Positions 42,945 to 51,468 of a stretch of DNA of 63,614 nucleotides are shown here, in pieces (within the stretch, counting starts at the first letter, position 1; each line of letters opens with the position of its first letter). The DNA is from a virus. Position numbers and translations under genes: made by a program. Where the stretch lies: the IMG/VR virus record IMGVR_UViG_3300028027_000062, positions 1-63,614 of that record. One strand, given 5' to 3'. The notes under the pieces are model-generated. The model was not told the DNA's origin. It was given only the letters and a program-made list of their open reading frames with translations, and did not search any database.

Positions 42945-45900
42945 TTTGTCCACCTAAGAAAAGTAAACTTTGGAATAATTTTGTAAAAAAAGTAGGCAGT
43001 GAAAGTATTGCCTACAATATCTTTTTCTTAAAAGATGGTGATATTGAAAGTATTACTGATGAAGAAATTGCAAGTTATTTAAATTTTGAAGAAAACATTC
43101 CTTCTTTTAAACCTATAAGTATAACAACTTTATCCCCTTTAAAACAAATTGATTTTAGAGAAAGCTTAAAGGTAGGTAATAAGTTAACTTTCAACTATTG
43201 GGATGAGAGTGCTCAAACTGAGAAGATTGAGGAAGACTTTGTAGTAGAAAAGATAGATAGAAATAATTTTACAGGTACTTCTGCTAATGGTACTAATACT
43301 ATTAATTACTCTGATGTTGTTGATAATAGTATAGATAAAACTCTTACTTTTAAAGACAGAAGAATATTTTTTGATAATCTCTCAGTTGGAAAGTTTGTAA
43401 AAATAAATACTGTATATGGACCTATTGAAGGTGTAGTATCTAACTTTGATAGTGAAACTTTTACAGTAGGAGAAAATATTATTAAGTACTCAGAGATTTA
43501 TAAATCTAATGAGATTATAGACTTTGAGATGAAGTTGCAAGAGTTAAGAAGAACTCTTAACAATCAATTACTTGTAACTAAAAACATTAAGACTGCTGAA
43601 CAGAAAAGAAGGGTAGATAGTTTAAGAGATGCACTTGATAACTTAAATAGATATGGTGGAGATCTTGAAGATTTGCATGGTTTATTTGTAACAATGAAGG
43701 AAAACTTTGATAGAGTTAAAGCTACAATTAAGAACATCTCTGATCCTGCTAAACAAATGACACCTGAGAGATTGTTGTATACAATCTCATATGCTAAAAA
43801 TTACATTGATTCTTTTACAGGTTTACGCTCAATTAATACTTCTATTCAAAACTTTGAAGGTTCAACAGAACTTAAAGCAGCATCAAACTCACTAGTAGCT
43901 ACTCTTACAAATGTTCAAGATGAGTATTTTGAGATTGCTATTCCTAAATTAGCAGAAGTACTTTGGAAACAATTTAATCCTAGTATAAATAAAGACCTTT
44001 TAAGACTTGAAAAAGAGCCTTGGACTTTAGAAAGACTTATTCAAGAACTTAGAAATCCTACAAGAGATATTGATGCTCTAAATACATACTTTGTAGCTCC
44101 TACCAATGCTAATGATATTATTGTTGCTCTTTTTACTAAAACTTTAAAAGCAGCTAGAGAAGCATCAAGGGCTTTGGATGAGAAACTTTTAAGAAATATC
44201 ACTCCTCTTATTGATAGAGTTAAGAGTAAAATGGATATTGATCAAGCTATGAAATCTTTTTATACTGAGGTAGATATGCAGGTTATAGAAGATGGAGAAG
44301 AAAAAACTATTAAAGTTAGAAAGTTTATAGATAAACATAATGTTGATGATTGGTATAGTACTACTAATCTTATTTATCAAGAAAGGCAACTTCTTTATGA
44401 TCAACTTGCTGTAGCTAAATTAGAGAATAATATAGCAGAGTCCCAAAAGCTTTCTGCATTAATAAGAGGATTGAATAGAAGGCTTCAAATGTTTAGAGAA
44501 ACTAAAGGTATTCAAATTACAGGTGACAAGTTTAAAATTGAAATGGAGAGATATAAGGAATTTGATGAACCAAAGTTTTGGAAATTTCTTGATAGTTATT
44601 ATAAAAGAGTAGAATTGGATAAAACTAACTCTTCTACAGTTAGTGTAGTTAATGAGGAAACTGGAGAGACTGAGTATTATAATTATAGTGGTAATAGATG
44701 GATTCCTAACATGGAGTTATATCTTACTAAAGAATATGAAGCTCTTGAGAAAGGAGATAACGATGTATTTAATTTGTACAAATTTATTAAAGGTGAGTAT
44801 GATAAAGCAAACTATAAGATTCCTATGTCTTATAGATTAAATAATGTAGTACCATCTATGTATGAAAAAAACTTTTTAGATAGTATTCAAAAGTCTGCAC
44901 AAAACTTCTTTGAGGATAACAATAAACAATATCTTGTAAGAATGGATGGTAGAGCTTATAAAGAAATTCCTATTGGTTTTACTAAGATTATGGATATATC
45001 TAAGAGTGATGATAATATTCTTAGAAGTACTTTAATGTTTATTACAGAAGCTAATAACTATGCTACTATGAATGAACAATATGGTTCTGTAGATGCTATA
45101 ACTCAAGTACTTGCAAATAATAATCCTCTTGATGAGACTCAAAAAAGAAGAATGATTTCTGATATTAATAATAGAAAAGAAGCCATTAAGAAAATTATTA
45201 AGCAAACATATTATGGTGAGAAAAATACTACTCATGGTATGGCAGGTAAAACTATTGATGCTCTTAGTAAATTTACTGCTTTAACAAGACTTGCACTCAA
45301 ACCTCTTAACTGGGCATCTAACTTTTTAAGAGGTAATTTTGAAAATATGTCTGAGGCTATTGGTGCAAGACATTATACTTTTGATGATTTAAAGTGGGCT
45401 AATAAAGAGTTTATGAAGTTACAAGCAAGAAATCCTAAAAAACTTGCTAACATGATTAGAAGTCTTGATGCTGTTCAAGGTAGATTTATGAAAAGTTTTG
45501 GAGATGAGTTTCTCTCATTTAAGGAAAAGTATGCATCTACTGAAGTTTTATTTTTAGGACAAGATTTAGGAGAAGTACAAATTCAAGGTACTGCTATGCT
45601 TGCTCTTCTTAAAGCTAAAAATATACAAATACCGGAAGATGGTAACTTTGATATGGATAATCTTCCAGAATATTTTGTTGATACTCTTCATGCAATTAAT
45701 AAACATAATCATGGTGTGTATAATGATTTTGATAGATTGTATGCCCAAGATAATGCACTCTTTAGATTGTTCTTACAATTTAGAAAATATATTATTCCTA
45801 CTTTTAGAAGTAGGTATTCTGGAATATTTTCTGGTGAATATAGAATTGATTATGAAGCAGGTACAGTAGAAAGAGGATATTACAGAGAGTTTGGAGAGTA

Positions 45901-46441
45901 TATTCACAACTCTTTTAAAAATTTTGAAAGTTTACCAAATATGATTGCTTCTTTTAAAACACTAAATCCTGTACAACAAGAAGGTGTTAAAAGAACTATG
46001 GTAGATTTAGTAGGATTTTTTGGATTTATGGTAATGTCTTCTTTATTTAAACCAGGTGATGATGAGGAAGATGAAGATGATATAGTATCTAATATCAGAT
46101 GGCATATTGCATATCAATTTGCCAGATTAAAAGGAGATTTAGGTACATACATTCCTATATTTGGAACTAAAGATCAACTTAGAATTATTAATAATCCATT
46201 TGCTGCAGTACCTGTTATTAGTGATGTATTTAGTCTTTTTTCTGCACTAGGAGATATTTCTCCAGATAAGAATGGAAATTGGTGGCTTGCTAAAGAATAT
46301 CTTAGAAATACTGCTACAAGGCAAAAAGGAGAACTTAAAATATTTGGAACTTTATCCAAATTAAATCCTCTTGATAATGTTCTTGAGACATTTTTTCCAG
46401 AAGAAATGTATGATAAATTTGATAAAGCATCGCAAAGATAA
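42941..46441 (+). CDS. Large ejection-type virion protein, 1166 residues
   Basis: The N-terminus (MICPPKKSKLWNNFVKKVGS, then AYNIFFLKDG) has the CPxxxxxxWxxxxxxxGxxxAYxxW/F pattern found at the start of large phage ejection or polyvalent proteins. Two beta-barrel-like segments follow (RESLKVGNKLTFNYWDE and NLSVGKFVKINTVYGPIEGV). A long helical body comes next, and the C-terminus has a possible membrane helix (MVDLVGFFGFMVMSSLF, about residue 1022-1038) before an acidic patch. No polymerase or peptidase motif is seen. It is translationally coupled to ferritin and is probably packaged and ejected with the polymerase. Confidence 0.8.
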   Translation: MICPPKKSKLWNNFVKKVGSESIAYNIFFLKDGDIESITDEEIASYLNFEENIPSFKPISITTLSPLKQIDFRESLKVGNKLTFNYWDESAQTEKIEEDFVVEKIDRNNFTGTSANGTNTINYSDVVDNSIDKTLTFKDRRIFFDNLSVGKFVKINTVYGPIEGVVSNFDSETFTVGENIIKYSEIYKSNEIIDFEMKLQELRRTLNNQLLVTKNIKTAEQKRRVDSLRDALDNLNRYGGDLEDLHGLFVTMKENFDRVKATIKNISDPAKQMTPERLLYTISYAKNYIDSFTGLRSINTSIQNFEGSTELKAASNSLVATLTNVQDEYFEIAIPKLAEVLWKQFNPSINKDLLRLEKEPWTLERLIQELRNPTRDIDALNTYFVAPTNANDIIVALFTKTLKAAREASRALDEKLLRNITPLIDRVKSKMDIDQAMKSFYTEVDMQVIEDGEEKTIKVRKFIDKHNVDDWYSTTNLIYQERQLLYDQLAVAKLENNIAESQKLSALIRGLNRRLQMFRETKGIQITGDKFKIEMERYKEFDEPKFWKFLDSYYKRVELDKTNSSTVSVVNEETGETEYYNYSGNRWIPNMELYLTKEYEALEKGDNDVFNLYKFIKGEYDKANYKIPMSYRLNNVVPSMYEKNFLDSIQKSAQNFFEDNNKQYLVRMDGRAYKEIPIGFTKIMDISKSDDNILRSTLMFITEANNYATMNEQYGSVDAITQVLANNNPLDETQKRRMISDINNRKEAIKKIIKQTYYGEKNTTHGMAGKTIDALSKFTALTRLALKPLNWASNFLRGNFENMSEAIGARHYTFDDLKWANKEFMKLQARNPKKLANMIRSLDAVQGRFMKSFGDEFLSFKEKYASTEVLFLGQDLGEVQIQGTAMLALLKAKNIQIPEDGNFDMDNLPEYFVDTLHAINKHNHGVYNDFDRLYAQDNALFRLFLQFRKYIIPTFRSRYSGIFSGEYRIDYEAGTVERGYYREFGEYIHNSFKNFESLPNMIASFKTLNPVQQEGVKRTMVDLVGFFGFMVMSSLFKPGDDEEDEDDIVSNIRWHIAYQFARLKGDLGTYIPIFGTKDQLRIINNPFAAVPVISDVFSLFSALGDISPDKNGNWWLAKEYLRNTATRQKGELKIFGTLSKLNPLDNVLETFFPEEMYDKFDKASQR

Positions 46442-46453
46442 AATATAAATATT

Positions 46454-46912
46454 ATGAATGGTACAAAAGTAGTAGAGATTGCAGAACAAGAAGTAGGATA
46501 TCAAGAATCTCCTAAAGGTTCTAATAAAACTAAGTATGGAGAATGGTTTGGTATGGATGGTGTAGCTTGGTGTGGAATATTTGTAAGTTGGTGTTATGAT
46601 AAAGCAGGTTTCCCCTTAGGTAATATTGGATTTACTAAAGGGTTTGCTGGTACACAATATGCATTAGCTCACTTTAGAGAAACTAGAAGAACTACTTTTG
46701 TTCCTGCTATTGGAGATTTAGTATTCTTTGATTGGAATCTAGATGGTAGAGTAGATCATGTAGGTATATTTGTCAAGTGGTTAGATAATGATTACTTTGA
46801 GAGTATAGAAGGTAATACCGGTACTACCTCACAATCTAATGGAGGAGAGGTAATGATTAAGAAAAGACATAAAAAGTTTGCCAAGTTTGTACATCCTAAA
46901 TCATTAGATTAA
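46454..46912 (+). CDS. CHAP-domain endolysin, 152 residues
   Basis: A compact CHAP amidase/endopeptidase. The catalytic cysteine lies in GVAWCGIFVSWC (C40), the histidine in GRVDHVGIFV (H102), and an acidic/Asn partner in FESIEGNTGT (E119/N121). These enzymes cut peptide bonds in peptidoglycan. No signal peptide is seen, so it should rely on the holin encoded two genes downstream to reach the wall. The start is 12 bases after the ejection-protein stop. The following gene is a spanin-like protein, completing a lysis cassette. Confidence 0.9.
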   Translation: MNGTKVVEIAEQEVGYQESPKGSNKTKYGEWFGMDGVAWCGIFVSWCYDKAGFPLGNIGFTKGFAGTQYALAHFRETRRTTFVPAIGDLVFFDWNLDGRVDHVGIFVKWLDNDYFESIEGNTGTTSQSNGGEVMIKKRHKKFAKFVHPKSLD

Positions 46913-47478
46913 TGAGTCAGATAAAAAAAATAACACGGGTACTCCTTTTTATCTATCTTACTTCTTGTAGGATGTTAAGAAGTGATGAGCAAAATGCTAT
47001 ACATGATGTGGATAGATATCAAAGAAAACTTAATAAAATTTATGCTGAGTTTCCTAAATTTAAGAAAGATACTATTAAAGGTGAAGTAGTTATACAAGTA
47101 CCTATTAGAGTAGTAGATACTGTAGTACAGTATAAAGACTCTATTACTCAAAGAATTATCTATAAAAAGATTATAGAGAAATGTAAAGACTCTATTCTTG
47201 CTAAAGAGATTATTAAGAAACTGGACAGGTACAAGTGTATTAAGGACAGCATTGTTGTTAGGGATAGCTTATTTAAAGCAGTTATTACTCAAGATAGTCT
47301 TGGTATCCACGTCAACATAATTCCAAGGGACACAGTTCTGAAAGCCAAATATGCAGTTGCCTGTCCACCAATTATTTGTAAGGATGATATGTTCTGGGAA
47401 CATTCAGAGTTCTGGTTTGTAAGTGGATTATTCTTAGTAATGGTATTAGGAATACTAATACACTTAAAGCTTAGTTAA
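46912..47478 (+). CDS. u-spanin-like protein, 188 residues
   Basis: The N-terminus has a lipoprotein signal with lipobox L-T-S-C (C19) after RVLLFIYLTS. The C-terminus has one membrane helix (FWFVSGLFLVMVLGILIHL, about 167-185). Between them is a helical, charged rod. A lipid-anchored N-terminus plus a C-terminal membrane helix is the architecture of a unimolecular spanin, which joins inner and outer membrane and fuses them at lysis. It follows the endolysin, whose stop overlaps its start by one base. Codons near 47308-47375 are C-rich, unlike the rest. A lipoprotein of other function is the alternative. Confidence 0.65.
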   Translation: MSQIKKITRVLLFIYLTSCRMLRSDEQNAIHDVDRYQRKLNKIYAEFPKFKKDTIKGEVVIQVPIRVVDTVVQYKDSITQRIIYKKIIEKCKDSILAKEIIKKLDRYKCIKDSIVVRDSLFKAVITQDSLGIHVNIIPRDTVLKAKYAVACPPIICKDDMFWEHSEFWFVSGLFLVMVLGILIHLKLS

Positions 47479-47485
47479 CGTATAA
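47479..47485 (+). promoter_or_regulatory. CGTATAA candidate phage promoter
   Basis: TTAACGTATAAACAAAT sits in the 13-base gap before the holin-like gene, six bases ahead of ATG 47492, the same spacing as at 16215. Confidence 0.4.
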
Positions 47486-47491
47486 ACAAAT

Positions 47492-47773
47492 ATGTTAGAT
47501 CTAGATAAAGTATCTCTTAAACAAATGTTAAATAATTCTCAAGGAAAGAGTTCCTTAGGATTACTTATGGCTTTGCTTTGGGGAATTACTGGAGGTCTAA
47601 TGATGATTACAGCAGTTGTAAGCGCTTTCTTTGGTATGAATTTCTACTCAGAAGTATTTACTTATGGAGGACTACTAGTAGGTGCATCTGCATCCTTACT
47701 AGGAGTACGTCGTTTAACTGCTGATAAACAGATAATTACAATAGATAAAGAAGATAAACAAGAAGTAATTTAA
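47492..47773 (+). CDS. Holin-like membrane protein, 93 residues
   Basis: Two hydrophobic segments are visible: LGLLMALLWGITGGLMMITA (about residues 22-41, running on to VVSAFFG) and VFTYGGLLVGASASLLGV (about 55-72). A charged C-terminal tail follows (DKQIITIDKEDKQEV). Small size, two membrane helices and position after endolysin and spanin support a holin that makes membrane lesions for endolysin release. Holins share little sequence, so this is a call by architecture and context. Its stop overlaps the next start. Confidence 0.7.
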   Translation: MLDLDKVSLKQMLNNSQGKSSLGLLMALLWGITGGLMMITAVVSAFFGMNFYSEVFTYGGLLVGASASLLGVRRLTADKQIITIDKEDKQEVI

Positions 47774-48903
47774 TGGCAACTATATCAGCATCTCAACAAC
47801 CGGCTAGTTATACTATTGACTTTGTAGTAACAAGTGAGGAATGGCCAGGTTCACCAGTATTTGTTAATATTTATAAGAATGAAGTTTTATATCATACTTA
47901 TACAGGTGTAGAAGGTGTTACATATTCTTACACTTTTAATGAGATTACTCTTGAAGGTAGTGTAGAATATACTGTAGATGGTTTAGCTAATTCTGAAAGT
48001 GAGGAGGATTATGATAGTATAAATTTAACATCATTTGAGGTTAAAGAATACAAACCCACATTTACTCTTCCTACAATAACTTGTTTAGAATTAAATCAAA
48101 GTCATAATTTTTACCCTTCTGCATGGAATCAAAATGAAAATAGTCTTTGTCCTGCTTCACCCTTACCTCAACAAATTAAATATGAGAGGTATGAGTTTAA
48201 TATGGATACAGCTTCTTATGTTTTTATAGATGATGAAATTTCTAATGTTTCAGAGGATGGAGCAGTAGATGGAACTGATTATATGTATACATGGATTCCA
48301 AATAAACTTACAATGGTTAAATTTGTAGTTACAGTTCAAAATTGTAGTACACCTGTACAAAAAAGTACTGTATTTCCTATATGTGGTACTTGGAAAATAA
48401 GAAGACTTGCTTGTGGTAATTACAGAATTTATAATTACAAGAATACTAATCTTTCTTATAGTCTTTATAAAGGTGTAGACCCTACAACTCTTCTTAAAAC
48501 AGAAATAATTCCTGCATTCTCTTATGTTGAGGTTAATCTTACAGAAGACGGTATTTATAGAGTAGTTGCCGATACTATTACACAATACATATTTAACTAC
48601 TGTGCTATTGAGGCTTGTATGTTAGATTTACATAAAAGAGTACTCTTAGATGATAGCTTATGTGATGAGTGTAAACTAGATAAGGTACTTTACCAAAAAG
48701 CACTTAGACTCCTACCTACTTATGAAACTTGGAAAAAGTTACTAGATAAAGATTGGGTATATGATATGCAGTATAAAAGCACTGATATTTCTGGAGAATT
48801 AGCTAGAATTTATGATGCTCAAGAGTTATATTTGGAGCTAATAAAATTATGTGATGAGTGCTCAACAAGTACAAAAGGATGTGGATGTGGATGTGGTTGT
48901 TAA
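47773..48903 (+). CDS. Tail-associated protein with Cys-Gly tail, 376 residues
   Basis: The N-terminal two thirds is beta-rich with Ig-like repeats (VFVNIYKNEVLYHTYTG; WIPNKLTMVKFVVTVQN). The last part is helical with CDEC pairs (LCDECKLDKVLYQKA, LIKLCDECSTS) and ends GCGCGCGC-like (STKGCGCGCGC). Cysteines are otherwise rare in this phage, so the tail probably binds metal or forms disulfides. Proteins ending this way recur in Bacteroidota phages near tail genes. I cannot name a family. The next gene starts inside its 3' end. Confidence 0.75.
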   Translation: MATISASQQPASYTIDFVVTSEEWPGSPVFVNIYKNEVLYHTYTGVEGVTYSYTFNEITLEGSVEYTVDGLANSESEEDYDSINLTSFEVKEYKPTFTLPTITCLELNQSHNFYPSAWNQNENSLCPASPLPQQIKYERYEFNMDTASYVFIDDEISNVSEDGAVDGTDYMYTWIPNKLTMVKFVVTVQNCSTPVQKSTVFPICGTWKIRRLACGNYRIYNYKNTNLSYSLYKGVDPTTLLKTEIIPAFSYVEVNLTEDGIYRVVADTITQYIFNYCAIEACMLDLHKRVLLDDSLCDECKLDKVLYQKALRLLPTYETWKKLLDKDWVYDMQYKSTDISGELARIYDAQELYLELIKLCDECSTSTKGCGCGCGC

Positions 48904-49627
48904 CTATACCTACTATTTAGCAGATGGTAAAGAATTTTCAGAACTAGAAGAACTTATATTTAAGTATTCTTTTGTTAAGAATAAGGAATATGGGTTTATA
49001 GTTAATATTCATTGTAATGAGAATTTTAAAAAACTCTGCAATAAGTTAGAGATTGTTCCTGATAACTTTATACCCTTAGAAGAAGATCCAACTATTGATT
49101 TTAAAACTTTCTGGGCATACCATAAGATTAAGGTATATGATAAGTGTCCTGTAGGAGAATGGCATTTAGATGTAGATGCTGTATTTAAAGAGCCTCCATC
49201 TTTTAAAGATTGTGCTTTTCAAGTAGCTTACTTTGATGAGCCTCCTATTTCTAATTTTAGTATCTGTATTCCTCCAGATTATAAGTTTCCAGTATTCGCT
49301 TCCCCTTCATTTAAAGGATTTAATATGAGTGCTTTATGCTTTCATAATCAAAATCTTAAAGATATTTATTGTAAAAATGCTATACTATTTATGCAAAACA
49401 ATAAAGATGTTATTAATGATGCTGGATGGCAGCACATGGTGTATGCTGAGCAAGCTTTTATATTACAAATATGTGAGTACTATAATTACTCGTATAAGTT
49501 TATTATTGATGATACAGATTACTATCATCTAGGAGAATTTAAAAAATTCCAAACAGAAGAAGAAAAAAATAAAACTATAAACAAAATTAAGAATTTATTA
49601 TGCCAACTTTTAATACAGACTCAATAA
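48854..49627 (+). CDS. Putative GT-A-type glycosyltransferase, 257 residues
   Basis: I chose ATG 48854 over the GTG at 48851; GTG codons nearer VVVNYTYYLADG are also possible. The protein begins with a hydrophobic strand, as in nucleotide-sugar binding folds, and has EWHLDVDAVF with a DxD-like D106-V-D108 where a GT-A enzyme binds metal and sugar donor. Later DAGWQHMVYAEQAFIL is a plausible acceptor-side helix. Such an enzyme could decorate virion proteins or host glycans. The family is not certain, and it could be a non-enzymatic conserved phage protein. It overlaps the previous gene by 50 bases and the next by 28. Confidence 0.55.
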   Translation: MSAQQVQKDVDVDVVVNYTYYLADGKEFSELEELIFKYSFVKNKEYGFIVNIHCNENFKKLCNKLEIVPDNFIPLEEDPTIDFKTFWAYHKIKVYDKCPVGEWHLDVDAVFKEPPSFKDCAFQVAYFDEPPISNFSICIPPDYKFPVFASPSFKGFNMSALCFHNQNLKDIYCKNAILFMQNNKDVINDAGWQHMVYAEQAFILQICEYYNYSYKFIIDDTDYYHLGEFKKFQTEEEKNKTINKIKNLLCQLLIQTQ

Positions 49628-50502
49628 GGATCTTTAAAGATGATTCTTCTAAAACAGTAGAAACTGCTCTTACTAAAACTTTTTATGGTGTAGGTGCTGT
49701 AGGCCAAGATGAAGCTAATGGTTATCCAAGTGATAATCTTAGTAACCTTCCTTTTACATTAGCCAGTTATGAAATTACTGTACCAGTAACTTTATCACAA
49801 ACTGCAGCAATTACTAGTGGTACTAAAATTGTTGATACAACAGGTACTCCATTTACATCAACTGAAGTTGATGCAGGTAAATTTTTATGGGATGCTACTG
49901 ATGCAACAGCTCTTAAACTTATTGGTAAAATTGCTACAGTTACTGATAGTAATACTGTTGTTCTTGAGGATAATTATGTTGGAACTAACTTAACTGTTGC
50001 TCCTTGTTACATTTCAACTTCTACTAATAATAATGTAAATTTTAATACCTCAGGTGAATTTTTTATACTTGTTAAAGTAGGAGCTGGTAGTACTTCAGAG
50101 TTTAAACGCATTCCAAATACTTCAGTAGCAGGAACATCAGGAGGTTTAAATGTTACACCTACTCTTAATTCAGAGTACAATGTTAATGGTTCTTTAAATA
50201 ATACTTATGTTAGTTTAAAAAGAATATCTGTTAAAGGTACAAAAGGAACTTATACAGCAGCTGTAGATGTACCAGCTATTATTACTAGAATTAATAGTTA
50301 TGTTGTAGATGGTGTTGATACTTTTAGATTTACTTCAGATATTCCTTTATGGGTAGCTTATAAAATTAATCCTTTTGGTTCAAATTCTGTAAATTTTAGT
50401 AAAAATACAGTATACTCATTAGAAGTTAATGAAACTCTTCCATATTATGCAGAAGTAAGTGCTTATAGTAAAACAGCCTCAGCTGCTGCTGGACATTTTT
50501 AA
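49600..50502 (+). CDS. Tail structural protein, 300 residues
   Basis: A Thr/Ser/Val-rich beta protein. Residues about 65-135 (SGTKIVDTTGTPFTS, then ATVTDSNTVVLEDNYVG) resemble the inserted barrel in the capsid-associated protein at 14899. The rest has beta strands with a FTSDIPLWVAYKINPFG segment near the end. No enzymatic motif is seen. It sits among tail genes and is probably a tail or baseplate component. It overlaps the previous gene by 28 bases and is followed by the next after three. Confidence 0.7.
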   Translation: MPTFNTDSIRIFKDDSSKTVETALTKTFYGVGAVGQDEANGYPSDNLSNLPFTLASYEITVPVTLSQTAAITSGTKIVDTTGTPFTSTEVDAGKFLWDATDATALKLIGKIATVTDSNTVVLEDNYVGTNLTVAPCYISTSTNNNVNFNTSGEFFILVKVGAGSTSEFKRIPNTSVAGTSGGLNVTPTLNSEYNVNGSLNNTYVSLKRISVKGTKGTYTAAVDVPAIITRINSYVVDGVDTFRFTSDIPLWVAYKINPFGSNSVNFSKNTVYSLEVNETLPYYAEVSAYSKTASAAAGHF

Positions 50503-50505
50503 TAT

Positions 50506-51468
50506 ATGGCAAAGATATATCTAACTTCTTCAAATTCAGCAAGGGTTTTTCTTGTATCTGAAGAACCTAGCGTTATAAGAACTTATCTTGTTACAGATGG
50601 GGCTAAGAAGTTATATATTACTAGTAAAGAATTTGAACCTGTTAGAGTATATTTTAGTACACCTTCTTCTGTAAAGGTGTACTTTAATACTGCAAATCCA
50701 CCAAATCCTGGTGCATATGTAGTAACTGTTAATTCTAATAAAGTATACTTTAATACCGAACCTTTAGATGCATCTTCTTATACTAATATCTGTTACTATC
50801 CTAAAAAGTTAGATATTATTAGACAGAAAGCTACTCTCTTAATTTGGGATATAATAAAAAAAAAATTATACTCTTCTTTAACTTATGAAGGTTGGGGAAA
50901 AATAAATACAAGAGGTTACTTCTCAGCAGGTAATGTAAGATTGCTTCTTGATTATCTATCTTCTATATGGTTAGAGAGAGATAATGATAGCAGATCTGGA
51001 CTAGTTAGAACTTCTGATTACTACTATACTAAGTATAAGATTAATGATATTATAGTAAACTTTAGAAACTGTGATATTAATATAAAACCAATAGTAGCTC
51101 TCTTTGATCTAAATTCGTATAGTGTTATAGATGGGAATTGGCCTAATTATTTTATTATAAATAATATACTTAATCCTCCTACTGAAGAAGCTCTTAAAAC
51201 ATTGAAACAGTATACAGACATATTTACTTTAGATGGAGATATAGTTGCAGATAGCAATCAGAGTAAGTATACTTTATCTAATGCACAGACTAACTTTCCA
51301 TTAACTAAGACTCTTAAGTATCTCACTAACTTTAGTATTAATGGTAGTGATTATATTGGGTATGTAGATTATAACTACACTACAGTAACTTACTCACCTT
51401 CAGTATTAAATGGCTATACTATCACAAGTTCTGATACTGTAACTATAACATACTGGTATGAAGAGTAA
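50506..51468 (+). CDS. Tail protein with repeated beta strands, 320 residues
   Basis: The N-terminal 90 residues contain three or four short repeats of a V-K/R-V-Y-F-x-T pattern (VRVYFSTPSSVKVYFNT, SNKVYFNTEP), suggesting a beta-solenoid or fibre shaft. The middle is helical (IIRQKATLLIWDIIKKKL). The C-terminus (FPLTKTLKYLTNFSINGSDY, then ITSSDTVTITYWYE) is beta-rich. It overlaps the main fibre gene by 11 bases and probably joins the fibre to the tail. I do not recognise a named family. Confidence 0.7.
   Translation: MAKIYLTSSNSARVFLVSEEPSVIRTYLVTDGAKKLYITSKEFEPVRVYFSTPSSVKVYFNTANPPNPGAYVVTVNSNKVYFNTEPLDASSYTNICYYPKKLDIIRQKATLLIWDIIKKKLYSSLTYEGWGKINTRGYFSAGNVRLLLDYLSSIWLERDNDSRSGLVRTSDYYYTKYKINDIIVNFRNCDINIKPIVALFDLNSYSVIDGNWPNYFIINNILNPPTEEALKTLKQYTDIFTLDGDIVADSNQSKYTLSNAQTNFPLTKTLKYLTNFSINGSDYIGYVDYNYTTVTYSPSVLNGYTITSSDTVTITYWYEE

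Noticed and set aside
46060-46090. Acidic EDEDD stretch in the 1166-residue protein as a second polymerase DxDxD site
   Set aside because: It is a simple acidic run without the conserved flanking strand or Gly-Ala context, unlike DYDVD in the giant protein.
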